A program made the translations under genes and the position numbers. The notes below the pieces were generated by a model. That model searched no databases. It saw only the letters and a program-made list of their open reading frames with translations, and was not told the DNA's origin. Of a stretch of 64,000 nt of DNA, positions 35,688 through 44,966 are shown one piece after another. The DNA is from Oceanimonas sp052119705 (lineage in GTDB: Bacteria > Pseudomonadota > Gammaproteobacteria > Enterobacterales > Aeromonadaceae), in NCBI RefSeq assembly GCF_052119705.1, contig NZ_JBGQOP010000016.1:6012-70011 (forward strand), in the 5' to 3' direction. Numbering within the stretch: position 1 is the stretch's first letter; each line of letters starts with the position of its first letter.

Positions 35688-35999
35688 GGTTACATTCCTA
35701 TATTAAGATTAACGGGCTAACCTAGGGCTTTATTGCAATGATTTAGTACACCTCTATTACAATGATTTAGGCCTCCTTTTGCAGAAGACGTTTTTAAAAT
35801 CAATAACTTGAGGAGGTTTTGGCGTTAGCCATGCATGCATTGCGGGAATAGGCGTCGTTAGGGCGCTGAATATGTAGGCTATCAATGATTAGCTGGTGAG
35901 GGGGGTCACCTCACCAGCCACTGTTTGTTACGGGAGTATTTTCAGTTTTCCTGATTACGTATGAACCTCAGCCATAATGCACCCTGTTTCGGTTTGTTC

Positions 36000-36042
36000 T
36001 TTGTAGCTGCCCAATTTATTCGGCAGGCCAGCTCTGCTGGCT
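36000..36042 (+). repeat. REP family copy B
   Basis: Begins TTTGTAGCTGCCCAATTTAT and ends with the palindrome GCCAGCTCTGCTGGC, matching copy A at 12032-12073 with few changes. Confidence 0.85.
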
Positions 36043-36079
36043 GTTACTGAGGTTTAGATTTAAACCAAAACACCAAACC

Positions 36080-36105
36080 GGGCCGAATAAATTGGCCCCT
36101 ACAAG
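36080..36105 (-). repeat. REP family copy C, inverted relative to copy B
   Basis: The reverse complement reads CTTGTAGGGGCCAATTTATT then CGGCCC, matching the first half of copies A and B. Copies B and C form a head-to-head pair about 105 bases long, the usual BIME arrangement. Confidence 0.75.
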
Positions 36106-36282
36106 GTCAAAATACCAAACTGAGCCTCATATTCTTTACCGAAGAGGCGGAACCTACCTGTAACATATTGAATTCATTGGTGCTGAGTTCACTGAAACAT
36201 GGCTGAGCTTTGTGGGTAATCAGGTCAGTTTTAATCTTTAATTGTATTTTTAATCGTTAACTGTTAACCACTCACCAATAAA

Positions 36283-38319
36283 TTATAAGCCTAACTTATC
36301 CAATAACCCCGGTAACTTATCGCCGAGCTTTTGGTTGAGCTTATCACCGAGTTTATCGCCCAGCTTCTCTTCGAGCTTGCGCTTGAAACGCTCGGCCTCT
36401 TTGTCGGCTTTTTCACTTAAATACACATCAAACACTTGTTGTAAATCTAAGCGGTATTGCGGGTCTTTATAGGAGCCGCTAATACGGATAGGCAAAAGGA
36501 TATTTTTTAGCTCGTCCAGCTCTTCACCGTCTTGGCCCTTAATACTGCCGACGATAGCGGTATTTAACAGGACATCCAGCGACTCGTCGGCAAGCTTAGT
36601 ATTACCTTGGCCGTCGATGCGCAGTAAGGGCGAGGCCAAGTACAGATTGTCTGTGCTCACCACGCCTTTTTTAATGGCGAAATCTGCTGTCAGGGCGCTA
36701 AAGTCGGTTTTTTCGACGTCTTCTTTTGCCGGTAACGGCAAGCCTTTTATTTGGGCGTGCGCACGGCGAATAAGCGCGGCGATATTCACGCCTTCTACGG
36801 CACCGTCTGCCACGCTGATATTAGCGGTGCCGGTGAGGTCCTTTTGCAATTGCTCGACGCTAAAGCCTGCCCCTTTTACATCCACGTTGATATCCGCACG
36901 GCCTTGAATGTAGTCGAGCTTGGTGGCGGCACTCAGTAGCGCATCGGCATTTACGCCAGTCAGTACATTGTTCATGCTAAAACGAGTGGGATCAGCGGTA
37001 AAGTCGAGCTTGATGTCGGCGTCCACTTGGCCTTCATACAACTGGGCTTGCAGCGGCTTAAACTCAAGCTTGCCTTGCGTCGATTTAATATGCACATCCA
37101 ACTGATCAAGCTCTATGCCCTGCACTGTCACCTTATCGGCTTTCAAGTCGCCCTCTAGGTTAATACCTTGCAATAAAGAACCGCTGGCATCACTGGGCTT
37201 GGCTTTCGACAAGGTGCCCGGCACAGATGCGGTTGCCGTTTTTGTCTCTTGGCTGGCTACTTTAGCTTGGTTTGCTGTGTCTTTGTTCTTGGCTTTATTC
37301 TCTACCTTGGGTTGGCCTTTAGTCGGTGGCGTAACGCTGCGCCATTCTGCTTGCAGCGCGTCCACGTTTAACGAGTCAGTGTGCAAGTTAAAGCTCAGTT
37401 CAGGCAGCGCAAGGTGATTAACCATCAGCTGACCGGTTACCTTAAGCTCACCCGTCTCCAAGTTAAGCTCGGTAAACTCCGCCAGTTTTTTATCCAAGTC
37501 GTAGGCTAATTGCCCCTGTAACTTAAGCTGCTTATTGCCTGGTATGGCGCGGCCGGTGGCGCTAGCTTCAAAATTAAGGTTGCTTAACAGCAGGCGATTA
37601 AGCTCAGGCGCTAACCAAAAATCACCGTTCAGCAGAATATTGCCTTGCAGATCGTCGCTAAAGAGGTTGCCGGACAAGCTCAAAGGCACGGTTTTATCAG
37701 GTGCAAAATCGTCCAATTTAACGTTAACGCGGGTCAGTCGAGTGAGCTTGCCCTTGGCCTGATTTTGCATCACCACTTCGGCATCTTGTACATTCACACC
37801 TGCCAAGCTAAAGCTCATCGGCTCTTTGGCGCTGTTCGCCTCTGAGCTCTCATCGCTACCGGAATTAGGGGACGCAGAATCAGTTTCACTGTTGCCACTG
37901 GCGCTATTATCAGACTGTTTTGCCGCCAACTCGCGTAGGTCATCAATGTTTGTCACGCCATCATTACGGGTAATTAACTGCAGACGCGCCTTATTTAATA
38001 CCGCTTCACCGACTTCTAATCGATTGTTAAACAGCGGCTTTAGCGCCACATCTAAGCTGAGCTCGCCAATCGATAAGGTATTACCGCCCTCAAAGCCCGG
38101 TGGGTTTAATAAGGCGGTGTCGGTCACGGTAAAACCAATGGAGGGGAAAAAACGCCAGCTTAAATCACCATTAATCACTAAGGTGCGGCCCGTTTTTTCT
38201 TTGGTTTGTTCAATCAATACTCGCTTCACGCGGTCGGTATCTACCACCTGCGTTAATATGACACCTGCGAGCAAGATCAAAAGTAATAAGGCTCCCAGTC
38301 CATAGAGTAGCTTTTTCAT
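36283..38319 (-). CDS. asmA: AsmA family protein
   Basis: A 678-residue inner-membrane-anchored periplasmic protein of the AsmA family, implicated in envelope lipid homeostasis and proposed lipid transport. One N-terminal span (about residues 5-25) is followed by the AsmA N-terminal domain (KRVLIEQTKEKTGRTLVINGDLSWRFFPSIGF). Two low-complexity Ser/Asn/Glu and Lys/Thr/Ala linkers (about 130-165 and 335-375) and the AsmA C-terminal region follow. The C-terminus is a charged coiled repeat (KLGDKLGDKLNQKLGDKL). It follows dcd, as asmA does in E. coli. Confidence 0.9.
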   Translation of the reverse strand: MKKLLYGLGALLLLILLAGVILTQVVDTDRVKRVLIEQTKEKTGRTLVINGDLSWRFFPSIGFTVTDTALLNPPGFEGGNTLSIGELSLDVALKPLFNNRLEVGEAVLNKARLQLITRNDGVTNIDDLRELAAKQSDNSASGNSETDSASPNSGSDESSEANSAKEPMSFSLAGVNVQDAEVVMQNQAKGKLTRLTRVNVKLDDFAPDKTVPLSLSGNLFSDDLQGNILLNGDFWLAPELNRLLLSNLNFEASATGRAIPGNKQLKLQGQLAYDLDKKLAEFTELNLETGELKVTGQLMVNHLALPELSFNLHTDSLNVDALQAEWRSVTPPTKGQPKVENKAKNKDTANQAKVASQETKTATASVPGTLSKAKPSDASGSLLQGINLEGDLKADKVTVQGIELDQLDVHIKSTQGKLEFKPLQAQLYEGQVDADIKLDFTADPTRFSMNNVLTGVNADALLSAATKLDYIQGRADINVDVKGAGFSVEQLQKDLTGTANISVADGAVEGVNIAALIRRAHAQIKGLPLPAKEDVEKTDFSALTADFAIKKGVVSTDNLYLASPLLRIDGQGNTKLADESLDVLLNTAIVGSIKGQDGEELDELKNILLPIRISGSYKDPQYRLDLQQVFDVYLSEKADKEAERFKRKLEEKLGDKLGDKLNQKLGDKLPGLLDKLGL

Positions 38320-38342
38320 GCATGTTTCCCGTGTCGATGTTT

Positions 38343-38924
38343 TTAGTCTTGGTTAATACGGCTAGCATCCGCGCCTTGCTGCGCCTTGTATTTAGCGCTG
38401 GCACGACTCATATAAGGACGCTCAGCAGGGCCGGACATAGTCTCAAAGTTAATGGCACCGATCACCATGTGCGGGCGCAGCGCCAATGGCAGTTTGCCGC
38501 CGTTATAAAACTCGAGCACTATGCGCCCCGACCAACCCGGATCGATACGGTGCGCCGTGGCGTGCACCATTAAGCCTAGGCGAGCTAACGATGAGCGGCC
38601 GTCTAGCCAACCCACTATGTTATCGGGCAGGGTGACGGATTCAAGGGTTACCGCCAGCGCTAATTCGCCAGGGTGCAAGAAAAAGGCATCGCCGTCGGCA
38701 ATAAAAATTTCATCACTCATCACGCTATCGATGGCAGCCGCCACTTCGCTCTTAGGGCCACTTAAGTCGATATAAGGCGCACTGTGAGCCTCAAACACCC
38801 GAAACTCATTGCCTAACAGCACATCTACGCTCACACCACTGATCCGCTCCGGATCCGGCTCCGGCGTCATGGTAATAATGCCATCAGCCAAATAACGCTT
38901 AATATCGCGGTCACAAAGACGCAT
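38343..38924 (-). CDS. dcd: dCTP deaminase
   Basis: A 193-residue homotrimeric enzyme converting dCTP to dUTP, supplying dTMP synthesis. The N-terminus MRLCDRDIKRYLADG, the GRSSLARLGLMVHATAHRIDPGWSGRIVLEFYN active-site region (with the catalytic glutamate) and the C-terminal SRASAKYKAQQGAD tail match E. coli Dcd closely. It lies upstream of asmA with a 23-base gap, a conserved pair. Confidence 0.97.
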   Translation of the reverse strand: MRLCDRDIKRYLADGIITMTPEPDPERISGVSVDVLLGNEFRVFEAHSAPYIDLSGPKSEVAAAIDSVMSDEIFIADGDAFFLHPGELALAVTLESVTLPDNIVGWLDGRSSLARLGLMVHATAHRIDPGWSGRIVLEFYNGGKLPLALRPHMVIGAINFETMSGPAERPYMSRASAKYKAQQGADASRINQD

Positions 38925-38945
38925 GAAAATTCCTCAACTCATGAT

Positions 38946-39027
38946 AAAAAACCACCCTGCTCACGACGGCATTTGCCGCTGCACTCGCAACGCTGACCTT
39001 TAGCCACAAAAATGCAGGCTGGGTGGT
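38946..39027 (-). terminator. Possible extended terminator downstream of mrp
   Basis: ACCACCC-TGC at 38951-38960 can pair with GCA-GGCT-GGGTGGT at 39014-39027 with a bulge, enclosing a smaller GCGGCAAATGCCGT hairpin. Six T residues follow on the minus strand. The loop is long, so the call is tentative. Confidence 0.45.
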
Positions 39028-39065
39028 GAAGATTAAATTTGTCGCTTGATTAAATTGGCAGCGCA

Positions 39066-40139
39066 TTAAATCAAGCGCGTATATAGGCTAGTAGGGATGG
39101 CCTTGCCGCTAAAAAAGAGTCCGCTGGCAATGCGCGCCGCCATGGTCAGATAGGTGTGGGCTAAGGTGCCGTCTGGCTCGGCTATCATGGTCGGACGGCC
39201 CTTATCCATGTCCACACCAATGCGGGCATCTAATGGCAACTGGCCTAATAAGGGCACCTGATTTTTTTGCGAAACCCGCAAACCGCCGCCTTCGCCAAAT
39301 AAGGCTTCTTGATGGCCACATTGGCCACAAATGTGATAGCTCATGTTCTCAATTACGCCCAGCACAGGCACGTTTACCTTGCGGAACATGCTGATGCCTT
39401 TCACCGCATCCGCCAGCGCCACGTTTTGTGGCGTAGTCACAACCACGGCGGCGGTAGTGGGCACACTTTGGGAGATGGTAATTTGAATGTCACCTGTGCC
39501 CGGCGGCAGATCGACGATTAAATAGTCTAATTCGCCCCAGCGGGTTTCTTGCAATATTTGGGTGAGCGCCTTGCTGGCCATGGGTCCGCGCCAGATGGTG
39601 GCATCTTCTGCCCCCACCAAAAAGCCGATGCTGTTGGCCAACAGACCATGGGCCGCAATCGGTGCCATGGTTTTACCGTCCTCGCTGGCGGGCTTGGCAC
39701 CCATCACGCCCAACATCATAGGGATAGAGGGGCCATATACGTCGGCATCTAAAATGCCCACCCGCGCGCCTAAGCGTTTCAAGGCCAGTGCCAAGTTCAC
39801 GGCAGTGGTGGACTTGCCTACGCCGCCTTTACCGGAAGAAATAGCGATAATATTGCGCACCCCCGCCACGCCTTGGGCATCATTGGCGCGCGCCAAGGTG
39901 GCCACGTCCACGCTTAGCTGCCAGTCCACACTTTGGGCACCGCTGAGCTGGCATAATTTTTCGTCTAGCTGAATGAGCGCTGTGTCGAGCTGATAATCCA
40001 CAAAGGGCAACACTAGCTTTATCACTAAGCGTGATTGTACAAGCGTAATGTCGCGCACCGCTCCGGTACTGACCAAGTCCTTCGCCCAGTGCGGTGGTAT
40101 AAATTGTGCCAGCACGGCCATAATATCGTTATTATTCAT
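39066..40139 (-). CDS. mrp: Iron-sulfur cluster carrier protein Mrp/ApbC
   Basis: A 357-residue P-loop ATPase that carries and transfers Fe-S clusters. An N-terminal MIP18/DUF59-like domain (residues about 1-85) precedes the deviant Walker A ISSGKGGVGKST. The C-terminal CGQC holds the bridging cluster. The ATG at 40137-40139 has GAGGGG upstream; an in-frame GTG 33 bases earlier was rejected as atypical. It diverges from metG, the usual arrangement. Confidence 0.95.
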   Translation of the reverse strand: MNNNDIMAVLAQFIPPHWAKDLVSTGAVRDITLVQSRLVIKLVLPFVDYQLDTALIQLDEKLCQLSGAQSVDWQLSVDVATLARANDAQGVAGVRNIIAISSGKGGVGKSTTAVNLALALKRLGARVGILDADVYGPSIPMMLGVMGAKPASEDGKTMAPIAAHGLLANSIGFLVGAEDATIWRGPMASKALTQILQETRWGELDYLIVDLPPGTGDIQITISQSVPTTAAVVVTTPQNVALADAVKGISMFRKVNVPVLGVIENMSYHICGQCGHQEALFGEGGGLRVSQKNQVPLLGQLPLDARIGVDMDKGRPTMIAEPDGTLAHTYLTMAARIASGLFFSGKAIPTSLYTRLI

Positions 40140-40378
40140 GCTCACTTGCCCCTCTATGACGGTATTAGGCACTCTAGCAAAAAGCCGGCAACGGTGAAAC
40201 GTCCCCCGCGCACTCTGGGCGCTTAATCAGCCAATATACGACTTTTTATTGAGATTATTCTCCAGATCAGCCGCCTTTTAGCGCTTTGCACCGGAAAAAG
40301 CCGCCAAAGTGTGTATAAGCGAAAAAAACTCGGGTAACATGTCCGACCCACCTTAATTGACTTAATAGAATGGACATT

Positions 40379-42436
40379 ATGGCTATCGAACCACGTAAGA
40401 TACTTGTCACCTGCGCCCTGCCCTATGCCAACGGATCTATCCACCTTGGCCATATGTTGGAGCATATTCAGGCCGATATCTGGGTTCGTTATCAGCGAAT
40501 GCGAGGCCATACGGTTCATTTTATCTGTGCTGACGATGCTCATGGTACGCCCATTATGCTCAAGGCCAAGCAATTAGGCATAGCGCCAGAAGAAATGATC
40601 GCCGCCGTGCAAGCCGAGCACGAAGCTGACTTTGCCCGCTTTAATATCGGTTTCGATAATTATCACACCACACACAGCAATGAGAACCGTGAATTTGCCG
40701 AACTTATCTACGGTCGCCTCAAGAGCAACGGCTTCATTGAAAACCGCACTATTTCTCAGCTCTACGATCCTGAGCAAAACATGTTTTTGCCAGACCGTTT
40801 CGTCAAGGGTACCTGCCCTAAGTGCAAAGCCGAAGATCAGTACGGCGATAACTGCGAAGTATGCTCGGCCACCTACAGCCCAGCAGATCTGATTAACCCA
40901 CGCTCTGCGGTATCGGGTGCGACGCCGGTCATGCGCGACAGCGAGCACTTCTTCTTCGATCTACCACAGTTTAGCGGCATGCTGAAAGCCTGGACTCGCT
41001 CCGGCGCCTTGCAAGAAGAAATGGCCAATAAGCTGGAAGAGTGGTTTGAAACCGGCTTGCAGCAGTGGGACATTACCCGTGATGCGCCCTACTTTGGCTT
41101 TGAAATTCCCGATGCACCAGGCAAATATTTTTACGTGTGGCTGGATGCGCCTATCGGCTATATGGGCTCGTTTAAGAACTACTGCGACAAGCGCGGCGAT
41201 CTGAGCTTCGATGAATACTGGAATAAAGACAGCAGCACTGAGCTGTATCACTTTATCGGTAAAGACATCGTCTATTTCCATAGCCTGTTTTGGCCAGCCA
41301 TGCTGGACGGCAGCGGCTTTAGAAAGCCGACCAATATCTTCGTGCACGGTTATGTAACGGTAGATGGCGCCAAGATGTCGAAGTCGAAAGGCACCTTTAT
41401 TAAGGCCGACACTTATCTGAATCATTTAGATCCAGAGTGCCTGCGCTATTACTACGCCGCTAAATTGTCGAGCCGTATCGACGACTTGGACTTAAACTTG
41501 ACCGACTTTGTGGCCCGCGTGAACAGCGATGTGGTGAACAAATTGGTGAACTTGGCCTCACGCAATGCCGGCTTTATTGCCAAGCGCTTCGACGGCAAGT
41601 TAGCCGATACCTGCAGCGAGCCTGAGTTGTATGCTGAGTTTGCCGCCGCCGCCGAGCGCATTGGTCAAAGCTATGAACAGCGTGAATTTGGTCGTGCTAT
41701 TCGGGAAATTATGGCGCTGGCGGATAAAGCCAACCGCTATGTCGACGACAAAGCCCCTTGGGTGTTAGCCAAGCAAGAAGGTAAAGACCAAGAGCTGCAA
41801 GATGTGTGCTCGGTAAGCCTGAACTTGTTCCGCGTGTTGATCACCTACTTAAAGCCGGTGATGCCAAAATTAACCGAGCGCGCCGAAGCTTATCTCAATA
41901 TCGACTTAACCTGGGATGGCGTCGCCACACCGTTAGTAGCGCATCAGCTCAACGCCTTTAGCCCGCTGTTTAGCCGCATGGAAGCCGATAAGATTGCCGC
42001 CATGGTGGAAGCCTCTAAAGAAGACTTGGCCGTGGAGCAAAGCACTGTCGTACCAAGTGCTGAACCAAGTGTTACGGTCACCACAGAGCTAGACTTGGAT
42101 CCCATTAGCGAAACCATCAGCTTCGATGATTTTGCCAAAATTGACCTACGCATCGCGTTAATCAAAAAAGCCGAGTCTGTGCCCAAGGCCAATAAGCTGC
42201 TGCGCTTAGAGCTGGACTTAGGCGGTGAAACCCGCCAAGTGTTTGCCGGCATTAAGTCTGCGTATAATCCTGAAGATCTCGAAGGTAAGCTGACGGTAAT
42301 GGTAGCCAACCTTGCCCCACGCCAGATGAGCTTTGGCTTAAGTGAAGGCATGGTGCTCGCTGCCGGCCCAGGTGGCAAAGACCTGTGGATTTTAGAGCCT
42401 CATGCCGGTGCCAAGCCGGGAATGCGGATTAAGTAA
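40379..42436 (+). CDS. metG: Methionyl-tRNA synthetase
   Basis: A 685-residue class I synthetase. The HIGH-type motif HLGH is at residues 22-25 and KMSKS at 332-336. A zinc knuckle CPKCKAEDQYGDNCEVC inserts near residue 145, and the C-terminal tRNA-binding/dimerisation domain covers about residues 585-685. The start at 40379 gives MAIEPRKILVTCALPYANG, the length of close relatives; an ATG nine bases upstream is possible, and neither has a strong ribosome site. It is divergent from mrp and ends at a strong terminator. Confidence 0.97.
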   Translation: MAIEPRKILVTCALPYANGSIHLGHMLEHIQADIWVRYQRMRGHTVHFICADDAHGTPIMLKAKQLGIAPEEMIAAVQAEHEADFARFNIGFDNYHTTHSNENREFAELIYGRLKSNGFIENRTISQLYDPEQNMFLPDRFVKGTCPKCKAEDQYGDNCEVCSATYSPADLINPRSAVSGATPVMRDSEHFFFDLPQFSGMLKAWTRSGALQEEMANKLEEWFETGLQQWDITRDAPYFGFEIPDAPGKYFYVWLDAPIGYMGSFKNYCDKRGDLSFDEYWNKDSSTELYHFIGKDIVYFHSLFWPAMLDGSGFRKPTNIFVHGYVTVDGAKMSKSKGTFIKADTYLNHLDPECLRYYYAAKLSSRIDDLDLNLTDFVARVNSDVVNKLVNLASRNAGFIAKRFDGKLADTCSEPELYAEFAAAAERIGQSYEQREFGRAIREIMALADKANRYVDDKAPWVLAKQEGKDQELQDVCSVSLNLFRVLITYLKPVMPKLTERAEAYLNIDLTWDGVATPLVAHQLNAFSPLFSRMEADKIAAMVEASKEDLAVEQSTVVPSAEPSVTVTTELDLDPISETISFDDFAKIDLRIALIKKAESVPKANKLLRLELDLGGETRQVFAGIKSAYNPEDLEGKLTVMVANLAPRQMSFGLSEGMVLAAGPGGKDLWILEPHAGAKPGMRIK

Positions 42437-42451
42437 CGTAAAGTGTAAATA

Positions 42452-42675
42452 GTGAGGCGTGAGGGGCAAGACACCGAATGGGTAGCCGTGGTGTTTTGTC
42501 TTTTAGACTCACCTTAACCTGCTATAAAAGCCCAGTACACTGGGCTTTTTTGTGCTCGTCTTCCTGACCCACATCAGAAGCTCGTTTAGATTTAAGGCGA
42601 GGTGTACAGACGATAGTAGAGATAGCGTAGGCGCCAATTGTAAAGCTTCCCCCCCTCACCATTCACGCCTCACTC
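42452..42675. repeat. Paired inverted gene-end repeats between metG and sdaA
   Basis: GTGAGGCGTGAGG at 42452-42464 is identical to the copy at 9833-9845. A facing arm CCTCACCATTCACGCCTCAC lies at about 42654-42673. The two convergent genes metG and sdaA flank it, and the metG terminator lies between the arms. Confidence 0.75.
42526..42551 (+). terminator. Intrinsic terminator downstream of metG
   Basis: AAAAGCCCAG (42526-42535) pairs with CTGGGCTTTT (42540-42549) around TACA, with T residues to 42551. It has A residues on the left, so it may also serve sdaA. Confidence 0.92.
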
Positions 42676-42689
42676 CTAACAGCCCTTAA

Positions 42690-44099
42690 TTAGCATTCAA
42701 TAATATTCACGGCCAAGCCGCCGCGGGCGGTTTCTTTGTATTTGCTCTTCATATCACGACCGGTTTCGCGCATGGTTTTAATGACTTTATCCAGTGATAC
42801 CTTGTGCTCGCCATCGCCACGCAGCGCGAGGCGGCTGGCATTAATGGCTTTTACCGAGCCCATGGCGTTGCGCTCAATACAAGGTACTTGTACCAGCCCA
42901 CCAACCGGATCGCAGGTTAGGCCTAAGTTATGCTCCATGCCAATTTCGGCGGCATTTTCTACCTGATCCACAGTGCCACCCACAATGGCGGTGAGTGCGG
43001 CGGCGGCCATGGAGCAGGCCACGCCCACTTCGCCTTGGCAGCCCACTTCGGCCCCCGAGATAGAAGCATTTTCTTTGTATAAAATACCGATAGCGGCGGC
43101 GGTTAAGAAATACTTCACCAACACCCCATCATCTACCGGTTGCACAAAGTGGTGATAATAATGCAACACCGCCGGAATAATGCCCGCTGCACCGTTAGTC
43201 GGTGCGGTAACCACACGGCCACCGGCGGCGTTTTCTTCATTAACCGCCATGGCATATAAGTCCACCCACTCCATCACAATTAAGGCATCTTGATTAAACG
43301 CCGACTCGCTGTTGAGCTTGGCCAGCAAGTCTGGTGCGCGACGGCGTAACTTTAAGCCACCGGGCAAAATACCTTTAGTGTTACAGCCACGGGTCACGCA
43401 GTCTTGCATCACCTGCCAAAGCTGGCGCAGGCCTTGCAGAATATCTGACTCGCTGCGGTTTACCTTTTCATTGGCCAACATCAGCTCACTCACCGACAAG
43501 CCGTGGCTATGGCACAGCGCCAGTAATTCATCGCCACTGTGAAACGGGTACGGCACCGGCTTAGCGCTGGACTCGGCGGCCGCACTCGCTTTGGTGTGGG
43601 CAAAGTCTTCGGCTTTAACAATAAAGCCGCCACCAATCGAGTAATAGGATTGTTCGGCTAATCGCTTTTCCTGACTTTCCGCTGCGTGTTCTGCATCAGC
43701 CGTAAAAGCCCGACAGGTCATGCCATTGCTGTGCAACGGTAAGGTCTTACGGCGATGAAAGACGATGGCGTTAGTGCGTGGGAAAATTACCGAGTGACAC
43801 TGATTTAATAACAGCCGCTCATCTTGCTCTACTTGAGATAAAAAGTCGGGGATAAGCTCAATGTCTATGGTGTCGGGTGCAAAACCGGCTAGGCCTAAGA
43901 TCACCGCCTTGCCAGTGCCATGGCCGATGCCGGTTTGGCCTAATGAACCAAACAGTTCTACCTCAACGCGGCTGACTTGGCTCAATAGACCCCGTTCGCT
44001 CAACGCCTGCACAAAGTCTTGAGCCGCACGCATCGGCCCCACGGTGTGAGAAGAAGACGGGCCTATGCCAATGCTGAACATGTCGAACACGCTGATCAT
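42690..44099 (-). CDS. sdaA: L-serine ammonia-lyase (L-serine deaminase), iron-sulfur type
   Basis: A 469-residue enzyme converting L-serine to pyruvate and ammonia. The beta domain begins SVFDMFSIGIGPSSSHTVGPM, and the alpha domain contains GRVVTAPTNGAAGIIPAVLHYY. Cluster cysteines occur in GCNTKG, GCQGEVG(VACS) and LTCDPVGG. It is about 15 residues longer than E. coli SdaA; the extra Ala/Ser-rich stretch is near residues 165-180. It follows nudL and pabB on the same strand, the E. coli pabB-nudL-sdaA order, with a 164-base gap to nudL. Confidence 0.95.
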   Translation of the reverse strand: MISVFDMFSIGIGPSSSHTVGPMRAAQDFVQALSERGLLSQVSRVEVELFGSLGQTGIGHGTGKAVILGLAGFAPDTIDIELIPDFLSQVEQDERLLLNQCHSVIFPRTNAIVFHRRKTLPLHSNGMTCRAFTADAEHAAESQEKRLAEQSYYSIGGGFIVKAEDFAHTKASAAAESSAKPVPYPFHSGDELLALCHSHGLSVSELMLANEKVNRSESDILQGLRQLWQVMQDCVTRGCNTKGILPGGLKLRRRAPDLLAKLNSESAFNQDALIVMEWVDLYAMAVNEENAAGGRVVTAPTNGAAGIIPAVLHYYHHFVQPVDDGVLVKYFLTAAAIGILYKENASISGAEVGCQGEVGVACSMAAAALTAIVGGTVDQVENAAEIGMEHNLGLTCDPVGGLVQVPCIERNAMGSVKAINASRLALRGDGEHKVSLDKVIKTMRETGRDMKSKYKETARGGLAVNIIEC

Positions 44100-44263
44100 A
44101 ACGACTCCATAAATCGATAAGCAAGGATGATGTGGTGTGCTTAATAAGCGAGGCGCAGATCATCAACTAATTTTGAATTATTGTAGGGATATTTGAGGAT
44201 AAGCCCCAATGATATTTTAGAGGAGAGAAAATTAGCAGCGGAATGTGTGATTAAGATCGCGAG

Positions 44264-44827
44264 TTATCGAGCAATCTGCTGGGCGAATTGATGGATAACG
44301 GCGGCAGTGATGCCCCAAATCCATAATCCGTGCCAACGGATAAACACCACTTCATGGGTGTGGCCTTGGCGGCGCAACTGAAACAAATGGTGGTGGCGTA
44401 AATCCAGCAGATAATCGAGGGGGACCTGAAACACCTCATCGACCTCAGACGGATTAAGCGTAAACCGTGGTTGCCCTTCTATTAGGCCAACAAAAGGCGT
44501 GAGTGCAAAGCCGGAAATCGTGTACTGAGCCTGCAATTGGCCTAAAGGCTGGCACAACTCCGGTAATAGGCCGATCTCTTCCCAGCTTTCACGCAGCGCC
44601 GTGTGCCACAGGCTGGCATCAGACGCATCCATGCGTCCACCGGGAAAGCTCACCTGTCCGGGATGCTGGCGCAACAATCGATTACGCCGAGTGAGCACCA
44701 GCTCCAAGCCCTGCCCCGTTTGCAGCAAGGGCATCAGCACAGCCGCAGGATGCGCATCCAGCGGCAAGTGCGGATCTGGCAGCGGCGCCAATAAATTAAT
44801 GCGCGTTTTTAGTTCGTCTAAAGTCAT
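44264..44827 (-). CDS. nudL: Nudix hydrolase NudL (probable CoA pyrophosphatase)
   Basis: A 187-residue Nudix protein. The Nudix box runs from GGRMDASD through ALRESWEEIGL, and the preceding SFPGGRMD together with LVLTRR and the FALTPFVGLIEGQP segment match the CoA-type UPF0035 subgroup (E. coli YeaB). Its position between pabB and sdaA is conserved. Its true substrate in vivo is not settled. Confidence 0.92.
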   Translation of the reverse strand: MTLDELKTRINLLAPLPDPHLPLDAHPAAVLMPLLQTGQGLELVLTRRNRLLRQHPGQVSFPGGRMDASDASLWHTALRESWEEIGLLPELCQPLGQLQAQYTISGFALTPFVGLIEGQPRFTLNPSEVDEVFQVPLDYLLDLRHHHLFQLRRQGHTHEVVFIRWHGLWIWGITAAVIHQFAQQIAR

Positions 44828-44966
44828 GATTCAAACTTAGTAAAGGGTGAAGCGTAAAGAGTGAAGAGCACAACATAATTAGCACCCCATCCTGCTCCGC
44901 AGGGCCGTTATGTTTGTCTTTATCTGACAGCTTAAAGCTTACCGCTGTCAGCTGCCCGAAGGGCTG

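Larger units (their letters stand above)
35688..36282. other. 595-base intergenic region with REP pair
   Basis: No gene is supported. The left part has a short direct repeat (TGCAATGATTTAG and TACAATGATTTAG near 35733 and 35757) in the probable promoter region of the phosphatase. The middle holds the REP pair listed separately. The right part, next to the asmA 3' end, shows no clear terminator. Confidence 0.6.
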
